A stretch of 64,000 bases of DNA from Scolanthus callimorphus (lineage: Eukaryota > Cnidaria > Anthozoa > Actiniaria > Edwardsiidae), in contig CM066914.1 of the NCBI GenBank assembly GCA_033964015.1, forward strand, positions 12,329,831 to 12,393,830, given 5' to 3'. Below, piece after piece: positions 1 through 12,988 of the stretch. Below the pieces are notes generated by a model, which was not told the origin of the DNA, did not search any database, and saw only the letters and a list, made by a program, of their open reading frames with translations. The position numbers and the translations under genes were made by a program. Position 1 is the first letter of the stretch, and every line of letters starts with the position of its first letter.

Positions 1-677
1 CAAGGCTAATATCAAGGTTTCATATAGAGGACCGGACTGTTATCAACATATAATCAGAGGATGATGTTTCAATCCCCTCCTCCCTATATCTGCCACTTCA
101 ACCCCCCCCCCCCCCCCCCCCTGCCCCCGCCCTATATCTGCCCCTGCAACTCCCCACTAAAGAAAACCCTTAGGGTTTGTCGCGTCGTTTTGCTGTGGAG
201 CAAGCCTTCCAAACTGTTGCTTGTGCTGCCCGTTTCGTAAAATGTTTGTAAAAAGTGTTTTTCTTGTCAAACATTTGTACTGTTTTTTAATTTGTTGCGT
301 GGCGAGATAAAAACAGACAATTTGGAATTGAAGAACTCCAACTCCGTAACAACTGATTTCGAGCCACAAATTAATTAATTTCATTATTATGATCTTGCCG
401 TTTTGAACCCTAAATAATGTTCTAAGAGCCTCGATTTAAATATGTCATACCGAAAAATAAATGAGTGAAATCCCTGAAAGTTTTGTGTAACTGAGCATAA
501 TATGTATTTGTCCCAAGCATTGTCGCTCACGAGCAAATTGAAACTCCGGCATGTGACAATGGGGAACACTTGGCAGAAATTTGAAGATTTTCTCTAAATC
601 TCCCGAGAATTTCTAAAATCCTTTACTGTTGTCTAAAATTCCGGAAAAATGTGTGACCCAATTCCCCAGGGGTCACC
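1..677. other. Non-coding spacer with a 20-base C run
   Basis: No supported exon. A run of 20 C residues (102-121) sits between two imperfect copies of a CCCTATATCTGCC motif. The remainder is AT-rich and lies 3' of the synaptotagmin-like gene. Confidence 0.5.
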
Positions 678-960
678 TTACCACTGTATGCATTGCTACG
701 CGACCTCAAAATTTAATGTTGCGATGGGCGATTGGCGATTTTTAGCCGTCAATCAAAACAAAACGCTGGATTCGGCTACTTTTCAGCGGGCCGACATTGA
801 TTGCAAAACCAACTAAAATGGTTTTGAGCTATCCTTTGGCTTCCTTGACTCGAATGTTTAACTTTCTGGTTCAAGAAAATCGACAACAATTTTCTTGCGT
901 AAAATCACCAATCGCCCAACAGTGAATTTAGAGGTTGCGTAGCAATGCATACGGTGGTAA
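678..960. mobile_element. MITE with ~60-bp terminal inverted repeats
   Basis: The ends TTACCACTGTATGCATTGCT and its near-complement (AGCAATGCATACGGTGGTAA) face each other and the match continues about 60 bp inward with some mismatches. The interior has no open frame. The TTA/TAA tips suggest a short T/A-rich target site. The superfamily cannot be assigned from one copy. Confidence 0.7.
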
Positions 961-1067
961 TACTAATTATGCGCTACACATGTTCTATAAGAATACATTT
1001 CTTTGCTCAAATTGTACATTTGACTTGTGCACTGATTACTTGTCCTCTATGAGGTGATGCCAGCGTG

Positions 1068-4000
1068 CTACAGATTTCCCGATGTGGACATGGCATTCCA
1101 GTGGTCGACAGCCTCGTCAGTAGAGTTGGCACCAATTACCAGTTTCCCAAGTAGACGCTCGCGCCCACGTTCTGAGTGATGTTTGGCCAGCAGCATGACG
1201 CTAACCTTGTGTAGAATTCGATGAGGAATGTTAAAACTGAATGCTTCGTTCCAAACTGGGTTGGATTCACGTTTCTTGTTCAATGTTCTCTTTTTCTTCA
1301 GCCTTTTCGGTCCCATCATGACATAAAGTTTGACAAAAGGATCTGCAAGAAAAAGCGCGTGCGATGAAATAGTCCATTGTTATATAGCGAGTGCTCACTC
1401 CAACCGAGCGCGCGCTCTTATTGGCTAAATCAAGGTCACGTGGTGAAGTACAAATCAAATATTCCCCGATCAGTCAATATTTCGAAAAATTATTGACTGG
1501 TCGGGGAATATTGCTTTCGCGCGTCGCGTTTGAGAGCGGGGAAAAAGAGAAAGTTTATTGTAAACACGCGAGTCTTTTTAAAAACCTTTGCTAATTTTGA
1601 TAAGTTTTTGCTAATGCAAGAAAATTGTGTTGTTTATGAGTGTTTTCCCTTTACATGATGCAGTCGCGCGCAAACTTTGTAACTTCTCTTTTCATTCTTG
1701 AAATACATTTGTTTTGACTTAATAATTGCAGCATATTTTCTGCTATATAACAAAACACCAAAAGCTTTTGAAAACACTTAATGACTACTCCCTCGGGAAA
1801 CACCAGTTTTGTTTCCCTCGAATCTCGATGTTTCCCGAGACGAAGTCGAGGGAAACATCGAGATTCGAGGGAAACAAAACTGATGTTTCCCTCGGGAGCA
1901 GTCGTAATTCGGTAATTCGGTATTCAAAACTAGACGCAAAATAAATACATCTAAACAACCAGAAAGCAACAAATTCAACAACCAATCAATCAGGGCGAGG
2001 TAAGAAAAGAAAACAAGGATCACTGTTGTTTTGGTTTTCATTTCGTATTCTGTTTGGGTTACAAAGGCCCAAGAACTCAACCAATAGGAACACGCAAGTC
2101 TGATTTGCTTTCGATAGTCATAATACACTCGATAGTCATAATACACATACATAGACAAAGAGCTCTTTTATCAAGAAAGAGTTACCTGGTTTCCTGTTTT
2201 TGTCAATGGGTCGTAGATTCTTGCCCTTCATGACCACCACGGTGAGTTTCTCAGAAGGTTTCCAGTACGCCAGAGAGATTAACAGCAACTGGCCCTCTTG
2301 GCCTTGTACGTTGGTAGCAAATGATACAGGGGGGCGAGCAGGGATTGCCACTAGCTCTTCGCTGACCTTGTCCAGCTCTTCGTCTGCCGGATGAGAGAAG
2401 ACTGCGAAAACAGATTCAGGTGCCAAATACGTTAACACACACATAGTGATGCAAAGTGTAGTATTGTCCGAATTGAACCTTAGCATTAACACTGAATGTA
2501 CCATTCAATTTCAAATCAACATATATTTTGTCATGAAACAATCTCAGGTGGCGAATGGTAGTTTTTCCGAGACAGCGAGATCAAGGATTAAAAATTTGAG
2601 ATCGAGACGATCAAAGATTGCGCCTCGTACAGTCTCTGTAATTTGTAAGAAAACGAGATTGCGGGGCACCTATGTAGAAAGCAAGATTTCGAGAATCCCT
2701 AAAAATTTTGCGAGATTCTTCTGTTCCTGGAGTTGTTCCTGAATTAAACATACCATTTTTGAGATATTTTAAATTGTTAAACTAAGTTATAAGATATTGC
2801 AAACTAACTTATAAGATATTGCAACGAACCCAGATGTTTTTTAGTTAATCAAGCGTTGATGTCCATCACGTACCCTTTCAGAATCAACTCCCGGCTTCTC
2901 CGATCCCTCTGCGCCACTCGAGTCCACAATACCTTCGTCAGCGGTATCCACGCTTGTTATGGCGTCCTCAAACTCGGACGTGCCTGGGGTCGACAGCCCG
3001 GTATCTCCACCACTTGTTAGTCCGTTTTCGCCCCCTGTTGCCGTGACGACCGGAGTGGAGGTTTCAACGGGAGCACGCTTGCGTCGCAATTTAATAATGT
3101 CACGTACAATTGTGATCTGTAACGAAGACAGTGGTGAAGTTACATAGGTAATGAATGGGCGAATATCAAAAATCTATTCATACAGTACACATTAACAGGG
3201 AAATCCCTAACAAACTGAGAGCTGATCAATCTGATTTTTTCTAAAATATGAAAATCCGCGAACGAGGTGTTTTGCCAAGCTGGATCCTGATAAACGGACC
3301 TGTCAACCAGTTGAACTGAGAAAAATATATATAATGAAAGGTCGACGAACAGCTTAAAACAGCTTAAATGTTATTAAATAATCATCGTTTAAGCTGTTCG
3401 TCGACCTTTCATTATATATGATTTGTTTCTCATGGTTTTTGCTTCCTTCAAAACCAAACCAGAGATTGCGCGACGGTTCCCTTACATACCTCCGTATCCG
3501 ACAACAACTTCTTCATGGGGACGCTAGCCAGAGGGACGGTCACATTTCCTACCAGTGTAGGTGAGGGAGGTGGGGGTGGTTCTGGCGGCGGGGGTAGGTC
3601 TTTCTGTCGTCTTCTTCCCTTGGGAAGAGGGGGTGGGGTTGGAGGCACCCATTCTGGAATTCCCGTTTGCATCATATCAATTATCCTGAAGCAGAGCGTC
3701 TGATTTCCAAGATCATTCACCGGTACCTGGAGTATGGAGAAAAAAGATGCGTGATACACGAGTCTGAGCCACTTACGAATCCAACAAAACGGCCGCCACT
3801 TTTGCTCAATGATGACCCAGAGTTGCTTCTTCCCGTTCGAAAACATCCTCCGCTCCTCCGCCATTCTCGTACCCAGAGCTCCCCGGCATTTGAGGGCCTT
3901 GCAAAACGTTCTTTCTCTCAGCGGCGACGAGCCGGAGAACTCTGTGTACGAGAATGACCCTCGCGCATGCGCTCTCCCCCTATTTTATTGCATGTCTGAC

Positions 4001-6432
4001 TATCTTTGTAATAATCTCCCCCCCCCCCCCCCCCCCCCTAAAAAAAATCCATGCTGGATCCGCCTTTGACCAGTCAATAGGAGGTTGATGATCCGCGCGT
4101 ATTTTTTCGGAGACTCACCTCAAATCTAAAGCTTTCGTACATATGTGGGTTACACGTGTTTTGATATGTCTCGGACTTGACTTTCCCCTCGTGCGTGTAT
4201 TTGAGCTCCAGCTCCACTATCGGGTCCGGGGGGTGATTAGTGTCCAGCCGTCTCGGCAGTCCGGACATGCGCACCATAGTTAAGGTCAAGGTCGAGCTGT
4301 GGGAGCACAAGATCCAAGTAAGTATTAATGGACGATTCATGATATAATGTCGAATGCACGCGCTGCATTCGGTAGTTCTGTTACATGTGTTACATTTCAC
4401 GCGCGTTGCATCCTGGGAATAATTGTGTTACATAAAGTGGAGACCGCGTGCTTTATAGCTGGAATTGTCCATTTTCTTAGATTATAATCAAACAAACATG
4501 CAAACAAATTAATCTATCAAATGTCATTCATATCCTCATAAAAACATTCTGCCAAATATTTTACAGTAGGACAGGGTACTGCAAAAATCTACCCACTTGC
4601 ATTAAATATGGCTGTGTAAATGCATGGCCAATAACGTGTAATTTTTCACTAAGACTGTAGCATTCAGTATTGCAAGACTTCGGTCGCACGGTATTCACGA
4701 TCCGACCGGTAAATAACATATCTATTAGCTGTTTATAAAAGGAAAGTTCCATACTGCGTAGAAGTAGGTAGATTTTTCCCGCTGTCTACGGCGCACGGCT
4801 CGAGTAGCGCAAACATTCGGCAGTTATCTGTATCGATCTCGCTCTTTGAAAATCCTTTACTTTTAGAAAAGTAAATCCTTCATCAGCAATGACAAAAAGA
4901 TCTTTAGCTCTGTACATTACCTTAATTGGTAAAAATGAAGTAAAAACTCTAAAGATCCCCTCGTCTCCACCATTTCATCCTGCAACAAATCCATTCGAGA
5001 ACGTTTCAGCTCAGTCAGCGCCGTCACACAAAAGGTGAAATGTATCACCACACAAATGTCAAAGGAAATATGCCAAGGCGTTATTTATCTACCGCGTCAG
5101 CGACGGTAGTGTATAATAATTTCAAGTATTTCTAGACAACGTAGCAGAGGAGTGAAGTTGAAGGACCAGAATAGACGGGGCTTATTTCATCAAAACGAAT
5201 GAAAAACAAAAGGAAATATCATGCAATATTGATCCAGAGACGAGGAGGTCGACACAAGGAGGTCGACGCATATACACATGGTTTGAATCAGGATCAGGTA
5301 ACGGTTATAAGGGGTTAGGGATTTGTTCCCTAAAGTCGTCACGGTGTAACCTTTTCTGAAATACCGAAACATCGTTAACAAAATGACTGCACCGGAGGTG
5401 TGCACGTGCCAGCAATACAATGTGTACTTTACGTACCGGGGGTAATGTGCCGGTGGTGGTGTAATCCATATCAAGACTCTCCAATAAGAAATCGTCTTGC
5501 TCTTCGTCTTCTCGAACAGGGGGATACACATCGTCCGGGGACCGGATGGGCCGCTTGGTCTCAGGTTGGACTGGCACGCTCTCTAGGCCCATCCGTGATT
5601 CATCCTAGAGGAGAAAAAATAGTTTTAAGATCGAAAGTTTTTTTCGTTAGCACACACGAATAGGGAATTGTAACCTGAATGTGAGCAAACGGTCACAGAG
5701 AACACATGGGAAAAATCCCTGCTTCGCGTCACAAATGCACTGCATTGCACAGCAGATCACGCCTGTAGCTTGGTACTAAAACAGGACCTCACACACAGCA
5801 GATCTGATGCAAAAACACACTGCGTTAGAGTCACACCTGTAACTTGGTACAGGACTGCACACACAAAACACTGACACTCTAACACACTACATCACAGAGA
5901 CGCGCAATAGCGCTGCGCACAGATGACGTAATTAAAAACTCAGACAAACAAATATACTTGTCTCCAATTTTCTCAGGTTTCTCTCTAAAGAACCATACAA
6001 AATGAATGAGTAAACTGGTAGTTCCACTCACTATAGCAGAGCTTGTATGTACTCCTACCCGTATTTCGAGCGCTATCCTTCTGAGTGGGATTTCAGATTG
6101 TTTGTCTGAGTCTAGTGAGTCTTAGAATCTATGCGCAGCACACACACAATGGCTACACCTATATCGCAGTATTGGACCTCACGCAAAGCAACAAAGCCAC
6201 ACGTGTAACATGGTGAAGATCTCACACACAGAGCCACACCCACCTGATACACCACATAGGAGCCTGAAGCGTCCACCCCCCTCTTGCCTTTCTTGCCGGA
6301 CGCTTTTTTACCCGGCTGGGGAGCGGACTTGTCTTTCTTGGAGCGGTAGGCATAGTAAATTCCTGATGCCGCTATTGTGGCAATCAGAATCCCAGCTACA
6401 ATGCTTAGGATTATAATTATCAGAAAATCCAT
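1068..6432 (-). CDS. Synaptotagmin-like tandem C2-domain membrane protein
   Basis: Coding exons on the minus strand: 6432-6244, 5604-5437, 4979-4921, 4296-4119, 3726-3490, 3116-2874, about 2401-2186 and 1342-1068; roughly 520 residues. The first exon gives a short luminal N-terminus, one hydrophobic helix (about residues 3-29, core IIIILSIVAGILIATIAA) and a Lys-rich stretch. C2A spans exons 3-5. It keeps one DP pair but its calcium loop 3 aspartates are replaced, and it carries a proline insert (PPPPEPPPPPSP). A Gly/Ser/Thr linker follows, then C2B, which has the canonical GDPFVKLYV strand but an LLAKHHSERGRER loop without acidic residues. The C-terminus ends soon after DHWNAMSTSGNL and lacks the usual WHxL motif. 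Family knowledge: synaptotagmins act in vesicle and membrane fusion; forms lacking loop aspartates are calcium-independent. The start is the first ATG after the acceptor at 6455. The junction between exons 6 and 7 is not frame-clean, so a small exon or an indel may be missed. Confidence 0.85.
1781..1908. mobile_element. Short hairpin element (near-perfect inverted repeat)
   Basis: Two arms of about 57 bases, rich in TTTCCCTCG and CGAGGGAAA, are separated by a loop of about 13 bases. The element lies in the last intron of the synaptotagmin-like gene. It is a small non-coding MITE or foldback unit, and its RNA would fold into a long hairpin. Confidence 0.65.
3239..3420. mobile_element. Interspersed repeat with internal hairpin, copy 1
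   Basis: Begins CTAAAATATGAAAATCCGCG and ends in an inverted pair of AATGAAAGGTCGACGAACAG. A diverged copy lies at 16804-16966. Copy 1 is inside an intron of the synaptotagmin-like gene. Confidence 0.6.
4018..4039 (+). repeat. Pure C tract (22 bases)
   Basis: Uninterrupted C run inside an intron of the synaptotagmin-like gene. It is one of six runs of 19-22 C on this strand in the window. Confidence 0.95.
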
Positions 6433-6455
6433 ATTTGGCGTGTCAGTTCTCCGAC
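6433..6455 (-). other. 5'UTR part of the first coding exon
   Basis: A good acceptor (TTATTTCCACAG) ends just above 6455. The 23 transcribed bases before the ATG contain an in-frame TGA. This shows that the synaptotagmin-like messenger has at least one upstream untranslated exon. Confidence 0.6.
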
Positions 6456-9400
6456 CTGTGGAAATAACCATTAATATTGGTTAACCAAGGGCGGATGTGA
6501 GGGGACCTTCACTGATTTACAGAAGCTTTTAGTAAGGGGATCGGTTAGCTGGGATTTTTCTGTGGACAACGGTCGTCATAATTAATTTGAATGGCTATAT
6601 TACCAAACCTCCCCGAGGAACTTCTTTAGGACCTTTCTGACAACCATGACAACCACGTCATTTAGAAAGTCTCCTAATTAAGACCTAATTAACGATGATT
6701 ATAAGCATGTTATATACATATAGGCCCTCTCCCAGGCCTCCAGCCACTGCAGCTCCAGGATCTAGGAACAGTAGCATTAATCAGTGATTGGATTACAACT
6801 ATTCGCCCGGCAGGAGTAGCTAGGAAATAATGACAAACATCAACCGAAACGCACGCAAATCGTCCATGAAAAACATACAACAAAACAACAAATAGCATCA
6901 CGCGTTATGGCCTATTGATTCTAATTAAAAGTGGACGTTTAAAATATATTGATACATCTATGCAAGCCTAGAATAACAGAAAAATAAATAATATAATAAC
7001 AATTTAAAGCATTGACCTTGAAATGAATGAAAACTTTTTTTGTATTAGACAGTCTTAGGTTTCCTAGCCAATTATTTTTTCAGTGAAACTCGAACGATGT
7101 CGTCCTCAGCATGTGAAGTGCGTCCGTCATTTTGTGCCGAGGAAATAACTCATAAAAAAGTGAAGAATATCCAGACACTTTACATAGCTCACTTTTCAAA
7201 TGATATCTTGAAGACAATGAATAATAATGCTGCTAAAAAAAAACACAATTCTTCAGAAAAACATTTTGATTTCACGAAATCCCAGCGGCAAACCCAAACA
7301 AATACTGTCTGATCAATAATAAATGAATTCGTCAACACATAATTCAATAAATTCGAAAAGAGCTTTTAAAATGGACCTCACTACTACCTCTAATAGAAAT
7401 ATCGCATTTGACAATTTATACTTCTTTGTTTTGGTGTTTTGTATTAAAAAAGGCAAAACGAGAAAGCTAGTTTCCAGCGAAAGAAGGTATGACGTAAGTA
7501 CCTTTGAAGGCGCGCGGCGTTTGTTGAGTGAGTATATTTTATGCCTTTTTCGCACATTTTTCCTAGAAAAACATGTTACTAAAGCCTTTAAGGAACCATA
7601 GATAGTATGCATTGCTCAATTATCTAGTATTGGTATCATATTGATATCTTGAAAGTCTTTGTGTTCCTTTTTTTTTCAACCTTGTGGACAACTGAGTTGC
7701 TGCATACGCAAACCTTTTATCGGTCGTATCAGTAAGATCTGCATTTTTGACGTTTTTGCCAGTAAAAAGGGAAAAATACTCAGCAACTAATGATTTTGAG
7801 TCTTTCAAGATCAGACGTTCTTTTACCATTTATTCTAAATATCACCTATTCGTATGAACTAATTGACTTGCTCCTAAATGGGATGTCACTCACACCTTGT
7901 CAATGCCTTTTGAGACGAGCTAAATTTCCATATTATTTGCCCGAAATGTTTCTTTCAAGAGAGAAGGCAAATTTAACAAATTTACAACCAAACATATTAC
8001 TCCGAGGAAATATTTGAACTTATGTTTTTGCAAATCTATCTGAATTAAAACTCAAACAAATATCAACATTATATATCTACACTAAACTCCAAACTCTGTA
8101 AATTGAAATACTTACATTTCTAGTTCCTCGAAATGTAGCATAGTAGCATTCATTTGCCCATTATGTGATACCTTTGGGCTTGAATTGTTTTCAACGGTGT
8201 TGTTCAAATTATTTGGGTTCCACCATACGGTAAGCGCTATCGATAGAACCTTAGCGGGAGAATTCCTGAAAGAGCGAAGCAATCCTATTGGAAAAGCCAA
8301 AGATTCCTCGATTGGCGTAAATCACCCTCTATCGGAATTGATAATAGAATGTGGTTTTCCTAGTGTCTCGTTTTTTTTACGCGCCGCCCACAACTGAGAA
8401 ATATTCAATTCGGATTTGTAATCGACTTGTCCGCATTTGTTATTTCTTATGTGAAAGTAATAAAATCTTTCAAAAACCTACCGTAGTAATTTGGAAGTTA
8501 ATAAAAGCGTTTAGACCTAAGCTTGCAAAGATTCATATAAACTTAGAAATAAATAATGGACTTATTAGGGCGTGTTAAAGAAATCAGCGAAGCCTCAGCG
8601 GGAATTCAATAAGCTCCATGCATGTTTCTCAGGCGAGCACGAGCTTTAGCGATTGAGTTTAAAAGTATTGGCTAAGCACTGGTGGCCTAGCTTTAGATGT
8701 ACAGTAACGCCGCAACCGAGTAACTCAAATGCCCCTAATCTTGATGATGAAGCCATCACCAAAATACATTAGGCGAGAGGGAAAATCACATTCCCTATAA
8801 ATATTTCAGATGAGTTACTCCCATAAAATCGAGTCGGGGGATTATTTCTTCTCCATTTTGCTCAATTCCCAGGTCTATTAAATTCAAACACTTTTAAACC
8901 TTAAAAGGTTTTAGGCCAATGGGGGGAGGGGGGAGGGGGGGGGGGGGGGGGGGAGAGAAGGGTGGGGGTTATGCTGCCGTTTTTTCAGTTTCTCCCATGA
9001 CGCACCGCGGGCTACAACAGTACAACAGACAGTTGTGATATAAGATGGGCTAATCTGCCTCCTACTCAGTGGCTCAATAAAGAACTGGTTTGGAGACGGG
9101 GAGGAGAGAAAATCGAGCAGGGAAGGGACTGGGCTGGGACCCTCCACTGTCATATTTTCTCTCGTTCCCAACTCCCATCCTATAAGTCGGTTTCCCACGT
9201 GAGACTCGATCCAAACATAGGTACGCAGAACGTACCAGAAGCTATTTGCTTGATTTTCTACGGGTAGGTGGTGATGATGTCACCGAGTATTTGATATAAT
9301 GCGACCAAAAGTTTGAAGATATGAAGTACATAACTGATAATTTTTTTAAATCTCACCTAAAAAAATTGAAAAGATTTTACCGCGAAGGAAAAAAGAAAAA

Positions 9401-11329
9401 AAAAATACGAGCCGTCATTGTGTTTCGAACCTGCGGCTGCAACCCCCCTAGCCTATCGCACCGTAGACGGGCAAAGACGGTAAAATATCTCTCATTTTAG
9501 CAATTTTCGCCATTTATGAACTTAGATTTTCACCGATCTTACTTTCTACCTAAAATTCGACTCTGTATGTAATATTTTTATGCCGAAAGTACTAATAAAA
9601 TGTCTACATTATGGCCACTCAGCCATAATGTTTGGCCAGAAGGTCATATGAGCTTCTGGTTTGGCTTAATACAAATGGGCACCGACTGCCGACAAACTTG
9701 GATAAAAAATACCGATAACGACAAAAAATTGTTTACCGGCTACCAACATTTTTACAAGTTATTCCAGCCAGGTTATTAAATAGTAAAGTTTATTCCGAGA
9801 AAGAGCGCATGCTTTGGACTTTTCAGCGCCTGGAAGTAGACCAGGTAAATCCGTTCCATTGTGACACTTCCCAAGCTTCAAATTACCAGAGATTACTGAA
9901 TTTCAAAGGGTATCACTGACACTCTGGGCATCCTTAGATGATCTTTCAGGTCGTCTGTTCACGGAAATTTAAATAGACAAGGCGATGGGATTATAAGTAT
10001 AAAACATGCTAAACGGCAACTGTGAAAAACACTTCTGATTATCAGATAGGCTACTACTAGTTAAAAAGAAAACCAACAACGTGTCCCACATGGATCTCTA
10101 ACACACTCTTCAGTCCTAAAATACGTTGGTGATGTATATTTAATTAGTTGATTGTTCACTAACGGTACAAGGGGCGTCCTTATATGGTCTGGTGGCCGGG
10201 CGTACTCTCACCCATAGGTATCTAGCTACTGAGCAATTCAACACCAGGATAGCGACTGTCAGGGCCGAAATCTCTGGCGTGAGCGTAAGAACCGTACGGT
10301 CGCCATACGACGCTTCAGCTCTTTGTCTGGAAGTATGGTCCTACTTTTTTTTTTCCTCAAGTCAAGTAAATTACTTAATCTTCAAATACAAGTTGTAAAT
10401 GTTCATGGCCTTAATCTATTCATAAGAAAAGGTGTCAAGAAAACGTTTAGCGCTCAGACTTTATGTTGACAATTCAAATATTGGTGTCAAGAAAGGCTTT
10501 GGCTTGGGCACTCGAAAAAACTGGTGTGTTCACATTGCCTGTCAGGCGTGCCCGGGCACCATGTGTGTACGCAGCCTAAGGCTGCGAAATGACATGAAAG
10601 TATCCCAGTTCAAGATACGTTATAGCAAGCTTGCGAAATTGAAGAACATGAAGTATTGGCGCCGAAATGACACGGCCAGAGACATAGATAGAGACATAGA
10701 TACTCACATGGGCGCCGACTGAGAAGCTTATTTGCTGACAGCAAATAGCTTCAAATAGTGTTACGCCGAAAGTAAGGCCGCTAGAATATTATACTTTTCC
10801 ATTCCTGTGGTTGTCAAATTGGTGAGCTAGAGACTCAGGGGAAAAGGGAAAACATACATTTCGATTTTACGTTTAATTGATGATATATATACCACAAGAA
10901 ATATAATCAAACTAACTCACACACACATATACTAGTTGGCAAATAAATGCTGATCTTGGCGAAGTAATGAGGTATGGCACAGGGAAAATTAATTGAATTA
11001 CAAAATTTCATCACGCCCGGAGCAATATTACATTCTGCTCCGTAGTGCGCATGGAAACCACATGAAACTTGCATGTTCGTTTCAATATTTTCGAAAAATA
11101 ATGTCGCTAAAACTACAAACCAGTGAGAGTAAACTAAATAAAACAGCTTAGAACAATTTGCGTCAACAAGGAATTTTATGCAATGCCAAGACGACAAAGG
11201 TTCAGCTACATTTATTTTAAGGCAGTTTTAGTGTTTTGATTTATTTGTTCGGAAAGAAAAAACGAATCGTATTTATTTTGCGTCTAAGCGGTGCGCTCAA
11301 CCGATACACATTTAAGACGAATAACTTAC
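6456..11329. other. Large non-coding stretch upstream of the C2 gene
   Basis: Interpreted as the 5' intron of the synaptotagmin-like gene. Short open frames around 7.1-8.6 kb are AT-rich, lack splice context and resemble nothing. A long G-rich run lies at 8923-8953. No exon is supported. Confidence 0.4.
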
Positions 11330-11478
11330 CTCAGCTCTTCAGCACATTATGAAAGACAACTTTCCCAGACCGTCCAGTTTTTCTTCTGGACCAACTTGTG
11401 AAATCCCAGTGTACCAGTTCACATGGTGGCAGCGGCCGAAGAGTGTTCAAGCCGGAGAAGTGTTCTAATGTAGAGTTC
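11330..11478 (-). other. Probable untranslated internal exon (149 bp)
   Basis: On the minus strand a textbook acceptor (TTTTCTTTTTCCCATACGCAG without its first T) precedes 11478 and a strong donor (GAG|GTAAGT) follows 11330. Each reading frame contains a stop, so the exon is not coding throughout. It contains a strong initiation context whose ATG is followed at once by TGA, making a start-stop element. The nearest downstream minus-strand gene is the synaptotagmin-like one, whose first coding exon has an upstream acceptor, so I infer a 5'UTR exon of that gene. It could instead belong to a separate non-coding RNA. Confidence 0.4.
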
Positions 11479-12775
11479 CTGCGTATGGGAAAAAGAAAAC
11501 AAGAAGAAACATAGAGCTGAGTGAGCTCTCGTATAACAGGTGCCACAGAAAAACTATATTCACAGCGTAAATGTTTATGTTTGGGGTTTGAAGTAACTGA
11601 GAAACAATAGCGCAATGCACCGGGCTGGTTTAATAGAAATCGGTATGAACTCATTTGAATTCGGAATATTATTGAAATTACTGACCATTTTCAAATGAAA
11701 TGTGGACGACGTGACGTGAATCCAATTTAGCGCAGAGAAACGATGAAATGGCGAGTTCTTTCAATCGCTTGAAAACAAATGTATTTTGATGAAAACAAAA
11801 ATATTGAGCAAAAGAGCTTGGATGAATCCAATTTTTAGCGTAGAGTAACCATGAATTACGAGTTCTTTCAATCGCTTGAAAAGAAATCTATTTTGATGAA
11901 AAAAAGTCGAACAAAAGAGCTTGGGTGAAGCATCTTTGCATAGCTGGGGGCCGGTATATAAACTCAGGATGCAACCAACGATATCATCGATATCAACCAC
12001 AATTATTTGTAAAATTAGATTATCATATATTATCATGATTAATCCTAATTGTGATCGCAGTCCGTCCGGATGTTTATTTTATTAACCATGTAGTGATACA
12101 TAAAAATAAATTACCCGAGATGTTGGGATCAAACACATGTGCACTTCAAGGTTTAATTAATAGCGTGTTTATCTTGATCATTGTTTGACTACAACGCTTT
12201 CTAGCTTTTCTTGATAAGCGACCACTTGGCGAGAAGGAAGCGAGGCGAGACAGAAAGTGGGGTCAGCTCTTTGCTTGAATTACAGTACAAGGTTATATTA
12301 AGCTATGCTTGATGTGGTTTCGAGTGTAAGAAACTCCTTTCAACATAAAATGGGCCAAATGAGAAGTACTTCCTGAAAAGATTGTCTACGAAGAGTAGGC
12401 CTTTTTCCATACTAATTGTGTACTTAATTTCAAGGAGCCATTTTACGCGATCGTCGTTTTTTTTTTTCAGAATAGAGTTTATAAACTTTTATTCTTTATA
12501 TGCTGAGTTTTTAAGAAAAACCGCCCCCAGTTTTTAGAAATTCAGCAGAAAAATAAACTCGTGCTCACATGCGCGGAAAAAAGTTGTGTTAGCTTGACAC
12601 GCTTTTGAATAATTGATTTGCTCAGTAGGGGCCAAGCTACATCTCGACATTAAGTACGTTAATTGGCATTAACATTGAACATTGGTTATGGATTATGGAA
12701 ATCCCAACATGATTGTGTCACACTGGGACGAAGAACCGTTCGAATTCTCTCTTGGCCTCTTCACATGATTCTGAG

Positions 12776-12988
12776 ACCCCGTCCACACTACATCGTTTTC
12801 AAACGAAAACGGATACTTTTTGCTCCGGATACGGCTATCGTCCACACTACAACGCCGAAAACGATCACCGAGAACGGCGAAAACAATACGAAAACGATAA
12901 GTGTGGACGCGAATCTTTTTGAAAACGGAGCAAAACGTATCCCGGCGTTTTCGTTTGGAAACGGTGTAGTGTGGACGAGGTCTGAATG
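12776..12988. mobile_element. MITE, GTCCACACTAC family, copy 1
   Basis: Terminal inverted repeats contain GACCCCGTCCACACTACA and its complement GTAGTGTGGACGAGGTC. The interior is full of GAAAACG and CGTTTTC words that pair with one another. The second copy at 14963-15166 shares both ends and interior. Confidence 0.8.

Noticed and set aside
7097..8578. Cluster of short AT-rich ORFs on both strands
   Set aside because: No splice context, overlapping on opposite strands, low complexity.
9405..9475. tRNA-like words (GGTTCGAAAC on the minus strand)
   Set aside because: The A- and B-box spacing is too short and no cloverleaf can be drawn; at most a decayed SINE head.
10192..10398. Possible Tc1-type transposase helix-turn-helix fragment (AEISGVSVRTVRS)
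   Set aside because: Resemblance covers only about 30 residues, the frame breaks at once, and no DDE motif or terminal repeats are found nearby.
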